DNA of 64,000 bases from Flavobacterium ajazii (GCF_010614725.1 NZ_JAAEHL010000006.1:186001-250000), one strand, 5' to 3'; shown: positions 12,130 to 21,531, counted from the first letter of the stretch. Made by a program: numbers and translations. Notes: a model not told the origin generated them from the sequence alone.

Positions 12130-12253
12130 GGTATTTACTTTTTTTGGGGCTTAGGCTTTTATCTAAGGGGCGTTAGAAAAAGCTTTGGGCACTTTAAAAA
12201 TATTTATTTTATCGGTACTTTTAAAAGAACCGTATTCTTTATTCCTATTCTAA

Positions 12254-15200
12254 TTAATTTTCAACTTTTACTATTGCCATTTTTCCGTTGTAAGGTTTAT
12301 TTCCTTTTGCTTCCAACGCCTTTTGAGCATCTGATAAACCTTCAAATTTTTCGTAATAAATGTAATATTTACTTGTTGTTATGTCATAAAAGAAATTAAC
12401 ATCTGAACGTCCGGCAGCAACAGCTTTTGTTAAAAACTGATCGCGTTTTTCAACACTATTGTGAACTGCAAGAATTAAATAATAGCCATTTTCAGAGTTT
12501 TTAATATTCTTAATAATCTGCATATTTGACTGATCTTCTCCAAAATCAAAATCACTTTCAGTCAATGGCGTACTGCTTAATTTTGTCGTTTCTTTTATAC
12601 GTTTAAGAGCTGCAATATCCTGAGCATATCTTCCCTGATCATTTTCATAAGCTGCACGTTTAATTCTACGTTTTTTCTCAATTTCAGTTTCCGTTTTAAT
12701 ACGCTCTAAATTAGCAATCAATGCAATATTATCTTTTTCAGCTTTTATTTGAGCTGCCTTCAATTCATTGATTTTTTCCAAATAAGCTCTGTTTAAAGCA
12801 TCATCTTTATTAGGAACCTTTTTAAGTCTTTCGTTATATAGATTTGTCAAATTCGCAATAGCATTCTTTTGAGCTCTGTTCGCATCAGCAATCTGACTTT
12901 TTAACGACTCTATCATACTATTTTCTGCCGCAACACTCTTAAATGGTTTAGGTTCTTTATAAATACCTTTTTCACTCAAATCATTTTCTTCCTTCATATC
13001 ATCCAAATCTTTTTGCTTATTCGCAACGGTGGCATTAAATTTCGCAATTAAATCTGACTGAACTTTACCTGAATCTTCAATCGATAGTGTTAAGTTATCA
13101 ATCTCTTTTGCAGTTTCATCTTTTTGAGTCGAGGCAGCCAGTGCATCCGCTTTAGCTTTTTCCTCTGCTGCTAACTTAGCTTGTAGTGCTTCTGCATCAG
13201 CTTTGGCTTTGGCTTCAGCTGCTAACTTAGCTTGTAATGCTTCTGCATCGGCTTTGGCTTTGGCTTCGGCTTTGGCTTCGGCTGCTAACTTAGCTTGTAA
13301 TGCTTCTGCATCGGCTTTAGCTTTAGCATCGGCAGCTAACTTAGCTTGTAATGCTTCTGCATCGGCTTTAGCTTTGGCTTCGGCTGCTAACTTAGCTTGC
13401 AATGCTTCTGCATCGGCTTTAGCTTTGGCTTCCGCAGCTAACTTAGCTTGTAATGCTTCTGCATCAGCTTTAGCTTTGGCTTCCGCAGCTAACTTAGCTT
13501 GTAATGCTTCTGCATCAGCTTTAGCTTTGGCTTCGGCTGCTAACTTAGCTTGTAATGCTTCTGCATCAGCTTTAGCTTTGGCTTCGGCTGCTAACTTAGC
13601 TTGTAATGCTTCTGCATCAGCTTTGGCTTTGGCTTCAGCTGCTAACTTAGCTTGTAGTGCTTCTGCATCGGCTTTAGCTTTGGCTTCGGCAGCTAACTTA
13701 GCTTGTAGTGCTTCTGCATCAGCTTTAGCTTTGGCTTCCGCAGCTAACTTAGCTTGCAATGCTTCTGCATCGGCTTTAGCTTTGGCTTCCGCAGCTAACT
13801 TAGCTTGCAATGCTTCTGCATCGGCTTTAGCTTTAGCATCTGCTGCTAACTTAGCTTGCAATGCTTCTGCATCGGCTTTAGCTTTGGCTTCGGCTACTAA
13901 CTTAGCTTGTAATGCTTCTGCATCAGCTTTGGCTTTAGCATCTGCTGCTAACTTAGCCTGTAATGCTTCTGCATCAGCTTTGGCTTTGGCTTCAGCTGCT
14001 AACTTAGCTTGTAGTGCTTCTGCATCGGCTTTAGCTTTAGCTTCGGCTGCTAACTTAGCTTGTAGTGCTTCTGCATCAGCTTTGGCTTTAGCTTCGGCTG
14101 CTAACTTAGCTTGTAATGCTTCTGCATCGGCTTTAGCTTTGGCTTCTTCAGCCAATTTCAACTTTTTAGCTTCTTCTTCAGCCTTAGCTTTATTCGTCGC
14201 TTCTGCATCAGCTTTTAGTTTAGCATCAGCGATTAATTTTGCCTGTAAAGCTTCCATATCAGCTTTTGCTTTTGCTTCGGCAGCTAATTTTGCCTGTAAG
14301 GCTTCCGCATCAGCTTTAGCTTTGGCTTCCGCAGCTAACTTAACTTTTAATATCTCTGCATCAGCTTTGGCTTTAGCTTCGGCAGCTAATTTTATCTGTA
14401 ATGCCTCAGCATCGGCTTTAGCTTTGGCCTCTGCTGCAATTCTTGATTGTCTTTCTTCAGCATCGGCTTTAGCTTTGGCTTCGGCGGCTAATCTTTCTTT
14501 TTCTGCCGCTAATGCAGCTGTTTTCGCTTTGGCATCTGCTGCTGCTTTGGCTTTAATTGCAGCATCCTTCGCTGCTTTAGTTTTAGCTTCAGCTGCTGCT
14601 TTCGCTTTAGCTTCAGCTGCTAATCTTGCCTGAAGTGCATCAGAATCTGCTTTTGCCTTAGCATCAGCAGCAATAATAGATTGTAAATCTGCTGCTTCTG
14701 CTTTTGCTTTAGCTTCTGCTTTACGTTTTGCTTCTTCTGCATCGGCTTTAGCTTTAGCTTCTGCTAATAATTTTGATTTTGTTGCTTCAGCATCGGCTTT
14801 AATTTTTGCTTCTGCTGCTAGTTTTATTTTTAATGCCTCAGCATCTGCTTTTGCCTTATTATCTGATTCTAATTTTGCTTTTGCTGCAGCTTCAGCATCA
14901 GCTTTAACTTTTGCTGCTGCAGCCAATCTTGCCTGTAATGCTTCAGTATCAGCCTTAGCTTTAGCTTCTGCTGCTAATTTTGCTTTTGTTGCACCATCTA
15001 CTCTTGTAATTGGAGCAGTTGATTTTTTAGCTATTACAGGTTTTGGCTTGTAAGTATCTATTAAAGAGCCTTCTTCATCATCTCCATAATAGTATCTTGT
15101 ATTTTTAAATTTATATGCAATAACAAATTCATGAGAGGCTCCTAAATTGGTGAAATTACCAAAACCTCTTTCATAATTATATTCAATTGCAATATTGGCT

Positions 15201-16003
15201 GTTATATTAGCTCCTAATCCTGCAGAAACTCCGTATAAAGTATTATAACCAACTTGCCCCCAAATTCCTTTCGGAAGAGTTAACATAGCAAGCCCTGAAA
15301 TAATGGTATTGTCTTTTTTAATTTCTGTTTTTACAATCCCTGAAAATTTACTTTGATCAAAAAAACCATAGCTATCAATATATCCTGTATACATAGCGTG
15401 CAATTGAATGGCTTTTTCAGGATCCTCTTTTACCATTCCTGAACCAAAATTATACAGAATTAAATTGTTCATGGATAAACCGAAATCAAGAAAGGCCGTT
15501 CCGTAGTTGATCCCTGGATTTATTGCAATAAGAGTATTTGTAGGATAATCTACATTCAAAACATCGTCAGATATTATTTTTCCTTTATTCAAACCACTTT
15601 GGTAAGCACCAACGTTTAATCCAAAAGTTAAATTACTGTCCTCTTGTAATTCAATATTATGAGCAAAATTGAAAACTCCCCCAAAAACTGTCATTAAACC
15701 GTAATTTTGCTGAAATAAACCTATAGCATACCCATCATTTTCCTTCAAACGTCCTGAGTAATTAAAGAGATAAGTATTTGGAGCGTCATCAAATTGTACG
15801 TATTGTCTTTTGTTATAGAAACTTACCGTAGGATTTTGTTCCCTAACAAAACTGAATGTCGGGTTGATTAAATATCTATTAAACTTTAATGAATTTCTGA
15901 TAGGTAATGAAAACGAAACAACTCCACCCTCATTTGTATCCTGAGAGTAGAGTAACTTTGGTAAACCGCAAAATAAAGTTAAGAATAGTAAAATTTTCTT
16001 CAT
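12254..16003 (-). CDS. sprD: SprD: PorP/SprF-like domain with long Ala/Lys-rich repeat helix
   Basis: Gliding-motility protein thought to support SprB export or assembly. Signal peptide at about residues 1-20 (ends LLYSQ). Residues about 25-320 form a PorP/SprF-type outer-membrane domain (pattern NPTxSFVREQNPTVSFYNKRQ, repeated beta-strands with aromatic ends, YNYERGFGN). Residues about 335-960 are an alanine/lysine-rich helical tract with about twenty near-identical 17-residue units (AEAKAKADAEALQAKLA). A charged coiled coil follows (about 970-1150). The last 80 residues (GYYLILAVHNSVEKRD..., KYYIYYEKF) resemble a SPOR-like fold. The start codon lies 1 bp after the sprC stop, consistent with translational coupling. 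The identity rests on order next to SprC and SprB and on the PorP/SprF head. Confidence 0.85.
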   Translation of the reverse strand: MKKILLFLTLFCGLPKLLYSQDTNEGGVVSFSLPIRNSLKFNRYLINPTFSFVREQNPTVSFYNKRQYVQFDDAPNTYLFNYSGRLKENDGYAIGLFQQNYGLMTVFGGVFNFAHNIELQEDSNLTFGLNVGAYQSGLNKGKIISDDVLNVDYPTNTLIAINPGINYGTAFLDFGLSMNNLILYNFGSGMVKEDPEKAIQLHAMYTGYIDSYGFFDQSKFSGIVKTEIKKDNTIISGLAMLTLPKGIWGQVGYNTLYGVSAGLGANITANIAIEYNYERGFGNFTNLGASHEFVIAYKFKNTRYYYGDDEEGSLIDTYKPKPVIAKKSTAPITRVDGATKAKLAAEAKAKADTEALQARLAAAAKVKADAEAAAKAKLESDNKAKADAEALKIKLAAEAKIKADAEATKSKLLAEAKAKADAEEAKRKAEAKAKAEAADLQSIIAADAKAKADSDALQARLAAEAKAKAAAEAKTKAAKDAAIKAKAAADAKAKTAALAAEKERLAAEAKAKADAEERQSRIAAEAKAKADAEALQIKLAAEAKAKADAEILKVKLAAEAKAKADAEALQAKLAAEAKAKADMEALQAKLIADAKLKADAEATNKAKAEEEAKKLKLAEEAKAKADAEALQAKLAAEAKAKADAEALQAKLAAEAKAKADAEALQAKLAAEAKAKADAEALQAKLAADAKAKADAEALQAKLVAEAKAKADAEALQAKLAADAKAKADAEALQAKLAAEAKAKADAEALQAKLAAEAKAKADAEALQAKLAAEAKAKADAEALQAKLAAEAKAKADAEALQAKLAAEAKAKADAEALQAKLAAEAKAKADAEALQAKLAAEAKAKADAEALQAKLAAEAKAKADAEALQAKLAAEAKAKADAEALQAKLAADAKAKADAEALQAKLAAEAKAEAKAKADAEALQAKLAAEAKAKADAEALQAKLAAEEKAKADALAASTQKDETAKEIDNLTLSIEDSGKVQSDLIAKFNATVANKQKDLDDMKEENDLSEKGIYKEPKPFKSVAAENSMIESLKSQIADANRAQKNAIANLTNLYNERLKKVPNKDDALNRAYLEKINELKAAQIKAEKDNIALIANLERIKTETEIEKKRRIKRAAYENDQGRYAQDIAALKRIKETTKLSSTPLTESDFDFGEDQSNMQIIKNIKNSENGYYLILAVHNSVEKRDQFLTKAVAAGRSDVNFFYDITTSKYYIYYEKFEGLSDAQKALEAKGNKPYNGKMAIVKVEN
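13140..14150. repeat. About twenty tandem 51-bp repeats inside sprD
   Basis: The codons for the unit AEAKAKADAEALQAKLA recur about twenty times with only synonymous or E/D variation. One unit carries an extra 12 bp (an added AEAK) near 13,260-13,275. Near-identity at DNA level implies recent expansion or homogenisation. The reverse strand is open through the tract purely because of this composition. Confidence 0.9.
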
Positions 16004-16004
16004 A

Positions 16005-17468
16005 TTATTTTAGCACCGTTATTGATCCCTTTTTTTCACCTGCATCGCCTTTAATGACATAGTAGAATACCGGATTTATATTTTTAATATCTAATCCTGT
16101 CTGAGGCCAATCACCTTGATAATTGACAACATCCAGAACCTTTTCTCCATTTGAGCTTATAATTATAACTTTTGTGCTTTCGTTTTGATATTCTTTAGGA
16201 ATATTCCAATATGGAGAAGTACTTAATTGAATGATGTTTGGAATTACTGTAGCGTCACTTGGTGGTCCATTAACTTTAAAAGTAAATTCTTTTGTAGAAA
16301 TACATCCACCTGCCTGAGAAACTTTTACTCTATATTTTCCTCTAAAAGAAACTACATAAGTATCAGATGTTGCTCCTTCAATAAGATTACCATTCAAATA
16401 CCATTCATAAGTTGGGCTTGAAGCATCATCTGTTACAGTGACACTTAAAGTTTCACCTTCATTGATAGTTGTTTCTTCAGCCACATCAATACTTGCATCA
16501 AAGCTATTACTAATTAGGTTAATGCTTCCTGATCCTGAACAACCTCCAAAATTAACATCAACGGTATAAACACCTGCTTCGTTTGTAGCATAAGTACGGC
16601 TTGTTACACCGCTTATTACTACACCGTCTTTTTTCCAGATGTAACTATTACCAGACGTTGCCGTCAAAACAGTATTACCCCCGTTTGCACAAAAAGGATT
16701 TCCCAAACTAGAACTAATTGAAACCGATGCTCCTGATCCAGATGAACTTGTAACTGTAACACGATTAGAGCTAAAATTATTATCAGAACATTTACCGTAG
16801 TCAATTTTTGCATAATAACTACCTGGAGTATTCACAGCTAAACTTGCTGCACTTTGTCCGGAAACCACAACCTCATCTTTATACCAAATGTATTTTAAGT
16901 TTGAATAGTTTACTGGTGAAGACTCTTTTACTGACGGGGTAGGATTGTCAATAGAAAGTGTCAGACTTCCTCCACTACAAAAAGTAGCAGTACTAGCCTG
17001 ATTATTGATAGAAAACGAATCAACATAATTTTTATAATAAACGGAAAAAGTATCGTTATTACTAAAATTTTTAATTCTTTGGCTATTCACACTTTTATTG
17101 CTTCTAATTCTTATACTATAAGTGTCAGACCCTTTTAAATCAACGGGAATAGCAAATTTTATTTTTTGCTGGCTAGTAGAAATATTTGTAACTTCAAGCT
17201 TAGTGGCCAAAAGCGGGGTAGCTAAAAAAACTCCGTTCTCGTCTGATATTTCTACGTCAAAAGTTACATCAGCGGTAAAATCACTATATGTAAAAGTTAC
17301 ATTATACTCATTAAAGGGTTTGCCGTTTACAAAATCCCCTGCACAAATATTCACAAAATCAAACTTACTTGCTGAGATTGTGGCTTGGGCATTAGATTTG
17401 TAAACGGTAAATAAAAAAACTCCTAAAACAAATAATGATTTTAGAGAAAGAGTAGTTTTTTTCATCAT
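16005..17468 (-). CDS. sprC: SprC gliding-motility protein with Ig-like/PKD-type repeats
   Basis: Secreted 487-aa protein. N-terminal signal peptide (residues about 1-28, ending SNAQ). Several beta-sandwich segments of about 80 residues follow, with the pattern CxGxxxxLTxxxG...YxWxKDGxxISG...YxVxVxxGxC, as in Ig/PKD-like modules of Bacteroidota surface proteins. The last 90 residues (IPNIIQLSTSPYWNIP..., VIIISSNGEKVLDV, NPVFYYVIKGDAGEKKGSITVLK) look like a T9SS type B (gliding-motility-associated) C-terminal domain. It overlaps the upstream 141-aa gene by 4 bp and abuts sprD. In F. johnsoniae sprC is needed for normal gliding and is cotranscribed with sprB; the assignment is by order and architecture. 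Confidence 0.8.
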   Translation of the reverse strand: MMKKTTLSLKSLFVLGVFLFTVYKSNAQATISASKFDFVNICAGDFVNGKPFNEYNVTFTYSDFTADVTFDVEISDENGVFLATPLLATKLEVTNISTSQQKIKFAIPVDLKGSDTYSIRIRSNKSVNSQRIKNFSNNDTFSVYYKNYVDSFSINNQASTATFCSGGSLTLSIDNPTPSVKESSPVNYSNLKYIWYKDEVVVSGQSAASLAVNTPGSYYAKIDYGKCSDNNFSSNRVTVTSSSGSGASVSISSSLGNPFCANGGNTVLTATSGNSYIWKKDGVVISGVTSRTYATNEAGVYTVDVNFGGCSGSGSINLISNSFDASIDVAEETTINEGETLSVTVTDDASSPTYEWYLNGNLIEGATSDTYVVSFRGKYRVKVSQAGGCISTKEFTFKVNGPPSDATVIPNIIQLSTSPYWNIPKEYQNESTKVIIISSNGEKVLDVVNYQGDWPQTGLDIKNINPVFYYVIKGDAGEKKGSITVLK

Positions 17469-17890
17469 ATAGTGCGAATTCTTGCCAAATCTATATCTTC
17501 AAAAAACAAAATATCTATAAACGTTTCAGAAAAATCATATTTATAATTCTCAATAATATCTTTTGCAAGCGCTGAGTATGTTGCGATATTTTTGGACTGC
17601 TTTTCTGTGGTTTTGACATCTGTATTTGATTTATCAACTCCTTCAGCGACTACAGCAAAGCTATCCTTGGGGATGGATAGCTCTACTATAAACTGTTTAG
17701 AATTATCTAAAATAATTACAGGTGTAATTGCGGTTGCTTGGTTTAATTTTTTTAACGCACAAGAAGACTTACCAGCAGCAATATTTGAAGAGACAGACTT
17801 TTCAATTTTGCTTTGGGCATATAAACTTAACGATAAAGGGAAAACCAAAAATATTGTATATATAAAATACTTTTTAATACTTGGGGCCAT
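17465..17890 (-). CDS. Small secreted protein of the spr operon (position of Fjoh_0982)
   Basis: 141-aa protein with an N-terminal hydrophobic signal segment (about residues 8-25, ending LYAQ) and a mixed alpha/beta remainder without a motif I recognise. Its stop overlaps the sprC start by 4 bp (ATGA type), so the two are translationally coupled. It occupies the slot of the uncharacterised third gene of the remFG-0982-sprCDBF operon. No function can be read from the sequence. Confidence 0.65.
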   Translation of the reverse strand: MAPSIKKYFIYTIFLVFPLSLSLYAQSKIEKSVSSNIAAGKSSCALKKLNQATAITPVIILDNSKQFIVELSIPKDSFAVVAEGVDKSNTDVKTTEKQSKNIATYSALAKDIIENYKYDFSETFIDILFFEDIDLARIRTI

Positions 17891-17995
17891 ATTCTGTTTT
17901 GATCTTTATTTGGGTCCTGTACAAGACGTATACATAAATTGTCTGGGGACTTTTTATTAATAAAATTTACGCTTTAAAATAAAAATCTAAATCTC

Positions 17996-19288
17996 TTATC
18001 TGTTACCGCTTGAAGCAGTAATTTTTCCTAATTGAAGTCTGAAATCTGGTTTCTTTGGATTAAAAATATCTATAAATGTTTCTTTGTTATCACTTTGAGA
18101 GTACACGTTAAAGAATACACTATTACCATACCAGCTCTCTAAATCTTCATTATTTGAATTGAACTCGGTAAAGATGTTTCCTTTACATAGGTTGAAGTAC
18201 ATTTCCTCAAATTTAATTTTCTTAAGATTCGCATCGTTAATTTCTGTTTTACTGTCTAATAATACAGCTGGGTTAAATCCAGAAATTACACTACGTTTCA
18301 TTTGAAGTGAAGCGTTTTCAGCAATGTAAACAGCTTCTTTTACCAAACCTGACTGAATATCTGCATTAATATTTTCGCTATCATTAAGCATAGTAATATT
18401 CGATGCTACAACCAAAGTTTGTTTTTTAGTAAAATCAGTTTCGCTTTTTTTCTCGTAAGAAGCAACTTCCATACAACGAGATCCGTCTTTATTACTTGAT
18501 AAATAGGAAGATCTTACTGCTAGTGAATTATGAAGACGACATTGTACTCCCTGAGTAAACTTAAAATCATCATTAATTGATTTATAAGAAACTAATTTAG
18601 TAGCATTCACATCACCTCCAAAAAATGCAAATGCGTCACCACCAGAATAGCTTACCATAACATTTTCTACAATAGTTTTATTACCAACTGCTGCTAAAGT
18701 TAATCCATTAAAAGTTCCTGAACCTTTTACTTTTTTTCCTGCAAATTCAATTCTAACAAATCTTAAGATACCTGAATTACCTGCTGCATTATCACCACCA
18801 TAAGTAGTAAGTGTAGGATCAAGATCTAAGTTATAAGAACCAACATTTCCAAATTTATTAATTGGAGCATCACCAAGAATTACGATTCCTCCCCAATCTC
18901 CTGCTTTTTTCTGACTTCTGTTAGAAGTAAAAACGATTGGATCTGTTTCTAAACCGTCTGCAATAATTGATGCACCTTTTGTGACTACCAACGTTCCTTT
19001 TGTTTCAAAATCACCAATAATTAAAGTTCCCGGTTCAATTGTTAAAACCGCATTATTGGTTAAATAAACATTTCCCTGCAGAACATAAATATTTCTCTTA
19101 AGTAGTTTCGTGTTTGTTGAGATATTTCCAGCCAAAATTTGGTTAGCTTCACCATATTCAACTTTATTAGGCTTAAATTCGGTCCAGTTATTCAACCAGT
19201 TGGTGTAGCCCATAATTCCTTTTTCTTGTTGAGCACTCATACTGGCAACTGTCAAAAAAACACAGATAATTTGAGTAAATTTTTTCAT
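17996..19288 (-). CDS. Secreted parallel beta-helix protein of the spr operon (remG position)
   Basis: 430-aa protein with a short signal peptide (about 1-19, ending MSAQ). Then ILAGNISTNTKLLKRNIYVLQGNVYL, EPGTLIIGDFETKGTLVVTKGASIIADG and a long run of right-handed beta-helix-like turns (DWGGIVILGDAP, GGDNAAGNSGILRFVRIEFAG, VENVMVSYSGGDAFAFFGG). This is the pattern of Bacteroidota surface proteins with pectate-lyase-like rungs; no catalytic motif is evident. It lies second from the operon start, matching remG of F. johnsoniae by order only, so I give no symbol. A 17-bp perfect inverted repeat lies just upstream in the leader to this gene. Confidence 0.65.
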   Translation of the reverse strand: MKKFTQIICVFLTVASMSAQQEKGIMGYTNWLNNWTEFKPNKVEYGEANQILAGNISTNTKLLKRNIYVLQGNVYLTNNAVLTIEPGTLIIGDFETKGTLVVTKGASIIADGLETDPIVFTSNRSQKKAGDWGGIVILGDAPINKFGNVGSYNLDLDPTLTTYGGDNAAGNSGILRFVRIEFAGKKVKGSGTFNGLTLAAVGNKTIVENVMVSYSGGDAFAFFGGDVNATKLVSYKSINDDFKFTQGVQCRLHNSLAVRSSYLSSNKDGSRCMEVASYEKKSETDFTKKQTLVVASNITMLNDSENINADIQSGLVKEAVYIAENASLQMKRSVISGFNPAVLLDSKTEINDANLKKIKFEEMYFNLCKGNIFTEFNSNNEDLESWYGNSVFFNVYSQSDNKETFIDIFNPKKPDFRLQLGKITASSGNR

Positions 19289-19393
19289 GATAAGGGGGTA
19301 TTAGGGTTAATAATAAATTTGGGTATGCGTATGCGTAAAAAACTCATCCCGAGTTTTCCAAAAATTTAGAATACTACGAAAACGAGCTTTAAG

Positions 19394-19454
19394 ACCTTTT
19401 TTAAAATGTTAAATGAAATTTAATTCATGGGTAGGCAAACATTTTAAAAAAGGT
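19394..19454. repeat. Perfect 17-bp inverted repeat between two spr operon genes
   Basis: Arms ACCTTTTTTAAAATGTT (19394-19410) and its exact complement (19438-19454), with a 27-nt loop that holds a smaller ATGAA/TTCAT stem. It is not followed by a strong T run on the minus strand, so an mRNA processing or stability element is as likely as a terminator. Confidence 0.7.
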
Positions 19455-19473
19455 TTAAAAGTTTATTTTAAAA

Positions 19474-19926
19474 TTACATTTCATTCAATTCGTTGAATTC
19501 ATGCAAAGATTTCAATGTTCCTTCGTAAAATAAAATTGCTGCAATTAAATTTGCTTTATCTGAATAAGGCATCATTTTTCTTTGAAAATCTACAGTAGTA
19601 TCCAAGAAAGTTGTAGTTCCTAATGCTTGATTTTCTAAGGATTTTTTATGTTCGTTATCGTCCGGGATACCTAAGTCTGCCATAGTAACTCCTGGTTTTG
19701 TAACCAAAGCAATGTAAGGAAGTGTTTTTACCAATACTTTGATACGTTCGATATACAACTCCAGTAATTCTCCTTTTTGCATACCACTTAATTCTTTTTG
19801 ATCATGGTATTTACGAATAAGAGCTGTTGTACTAATGATACTTTTTGGAGCGTTTTTAGCTTGTGCTGAAATAGCTCCCGTAGTCAATAAAAAAAATGCA
19901 CTTAAAAAAATAATTTTCCCTTTCAT
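19474..19926 (-). CDS. Small exported helical protein, first gene of the spr operon (remF position)
   Basis: 150-aa protein with a clean signal peptide (residues 1-21, ending ISAQA). The mature part is largely helical (ELLELYIERIKVLVKTLPYIAL, TVDFQRKMMPYSDKANLIAAILFYEGTLKSLHEF). I recognise no family. It is the first gene downstream of a well-formed minus-strand promoter and so heads the gliding operon, where F. johnsoniae has remF; that equivalence is by order only. Confidence 0.65.
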   Translation of the reverse strand: MKGKIIFLSAFFLLTTGAISAQAKNAPKSIISTTALIRKYHDQKELSGMQKGELLELYIERIKVLVKTLPYIALVTKPGVTMADLGIPDDNEHKKSLENQALGTTTFLDTTVDFQRKMMPYSDKANLIAAILFYEGTLKSLHEFNELNEM

Positions 19927-19959
19927 ATATTCTTATTAAAAGTTTGTTGTTGATGAAAA

Positions 19960-19989
19960 CAAAAATATGTAAATTAACTTAATCTGCAA
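19960..19989 (-). promoter_or_regulatory. Promoter of the spr gliding operon
   Basis: Read on the minus strand: TTG (19989-19987), 19 bp, TATTTTTG (19967-19960). This fits the Bacteroidota sigma consensus TTG-N19-TAnnTTTG. It places transcription start about 25-30 nt before the first gene. Confidence 0.65.
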
Positions 19990-20363
19990 CTTTAATATTT
20001 TTTTTTTTAAAAAAAAGACTTAAAAAAAACTTAAAGAATTTCTTTTATCCCTGTAAAATAAGCTGTTAACAATTACTAGTTATATTTTTATCAAAATTTA
20101 ATTATGTAAGATTTTTATATTGAATTGCCCTCAAAAATAATTATTTTCAACGAATATATTACACAAAAAAAACCTACTTTTATCCTGTTAAGCAAAAAAC
20201 TATTAACAAAAAAATCTTAATATCTCGTTTCAAAATTCTCAATATTAACAAAACCTGACAAAATAAAAATTAACAATTATCCAAAACCAACTATCCATTT
20301 AAAAATAAAAAATGAATATTTTAAAGTTTAATTTATAATATTTCCGACTCACTCATTTTCTTA
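19990..20363. other. AT-rich divergent intergenic region
   Basis: Between the spr operon and holB. Very AT-rich, with A and T homopolymers and scattered TTAACA words. Apart from the two promoters at its ends I see no gene or ordered repeat. Confidence 0.6.
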
Positions 20364-20371
20364 TATCTTTG
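20364..20371 (+). promoter_or_regulatory. -7 box TATCTTTG directly upstream of holB
   Basis: Matches TAnnTTTG. It ends only 4 nt before the holB ATG, so the transcript is predicted to be leaderless or nearly so. Confidence 0.6.
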
Positions 20372-20375
20372 CTTC

Positions 20376-21524
20376 ATGCAATTTTCTCAAATTTTAGGAC
20401 AGGATCATATCAAAAATCACCTGATAAAAAGTGCTTCTTCAGGAAGAATTCCTCATGCACAGCTATTCATCGGGCCTGAAGGAAGTGGTACATTATCTAC
20501 CGCTATTGCTTATGCTCAATTTATTTTATGCAACAATACAGGCAATGAAAACGAAAATGGAAACGATTCCTGTAATTTAAAATTCCTAAACATCTCCCAT
20601 CCGGATTTGCATTTTATTTATCCAACCGTTACAACAGAAGATGTAAAAACAAAACCAAAAAGTTTAGACTTTATTCAGGACTGGCGAACTTTTATTCAGG
20701 AAATGCCTTATGGAGGTTTATTTGACTGGTATAAAATTTTGGGTGTTCAAAACAAACAGGGCGAAATTCGGGTTGAAGATGCCCAGGAGGTTTTAAAATC
20801 ACTTTCGTTAAAATCTTATGAAGGCGGTTATAAGATCATGATTATATGGATGGCCGACAAGATGAATATTGCGGCATCAAACAAATTACTGAAACTACTC
20901 GAAGAACCTTCAGATAAAACCATTTTTATTCTGATTTCTGAAAATGAAGAAGATATTATTCAAACCATACGATCTCGTTGTCAGGTAATTCATTTTAATG
21001 GAATTCCTGAAAAAGTAATGGCTGAGGCTCTTGTTTCAAGAGAAAATGCAGATCCAAACTACGCCAAAAAAATTGCGCATCAGGCTCAGGGTAATTTCAA
21101 TAAGGCACTGCACTTGTTAAAAGAGGATGATACTGAATATCCTTTCGAGCAATGGTTTGTTAATTGGGTACGTGCGGCTTTCCGTGCAAAAGGAAATGCA
21201 GCTGCCATTCAGGATTTAATTTCATGGAGTGAAGAAATTGCAGCTCTAGGCCGCGAAAGCCAGAAAAAATTTATTCAGTTTTGCATCGAAATGTTTAGAC
21301 AGGCGCTTCTATTAAATTATCAGACACCTGATTTAGTTTACATTGAACCAAGGGTTGACAAATTTAAACTTGAAAATTTTGCTCCTTTTGTCAACGGAAA
21401 TAATATTCATGAGATTTTTAAAGAACTCTCTGATGCTATGTATCACATTGAAAGAAATGGAAATGCAAAAATAATCTTAACCGATTTATCCATAAAACTG
21501 ACTCGTTTAATTCATAAAAAATAG
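20376..21524 (+). CDS. holB: DNA polymerase III subunit delta'
   Basis: Clamp-loader subunit of the replicative polymerase. 382 aa, starting FSQILGQDHIKNHLIKSA. Residues 33-39 are GPEGSGT, a P-loop in which the catalytic Lys is replaced, as is usual for the non-ATPase delta' subunit. HAQL before it, KLLKLLEEPS (sensor region) and RSRCQ (SRC motif) complete the AAA+ core. The C-terminal collar (NWVRAAFRAKGN onward) is helical. The -7 box is so close that translation likely begins at the 5' end of the mRNA. It is followed after 7 bp by the DoxX-like gene, probably in one transcript. Confidence 0.9.
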   Translation: MQFSQILGQDHIKNHLIKSASSGRIPHAQLFIGPEGSGTLSTAIAYAQFILCNNTGNENENGNDSCNLKFLNISHPDLHFIYPTVTTEDVKTKPKSLDFIQDWRTFIQEMPYGGLFDWYKILGVQNKQGEIRVEDAQEVLKSLSLKSYEGGYKIMIIWMADKMNIAASNKLLKLLEEPSDKTIFILISENEEDIIQTIRSRCQVIHFNGIPEKVMAEALVSRENADPNYAKKIAHQAQGNFNKALHLLKEDDTEYPFEQWFVNWVRAAFRAKGNAAAIQDLISWSEEIAALGRESQKKFIQFCIEMFRQALLLNYQTPDLVYIEPRVDKFKLENFAPFVNGNNIHEIFKELSDAMYHIERNGNAKIILTDLSIKLTRLIHKK

Positions 21525-21531
21525 TTTTAAA

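Noticed and set aside
13203..14633. A 476-codon plus-strand ORF (ALASAANLACNAS repeats)
   Set aside because: It is the exact antisense of the sprD 51-bp repeat tract; openness follows from the repeated GCN/AAR codons. No start signal or plausible protein.
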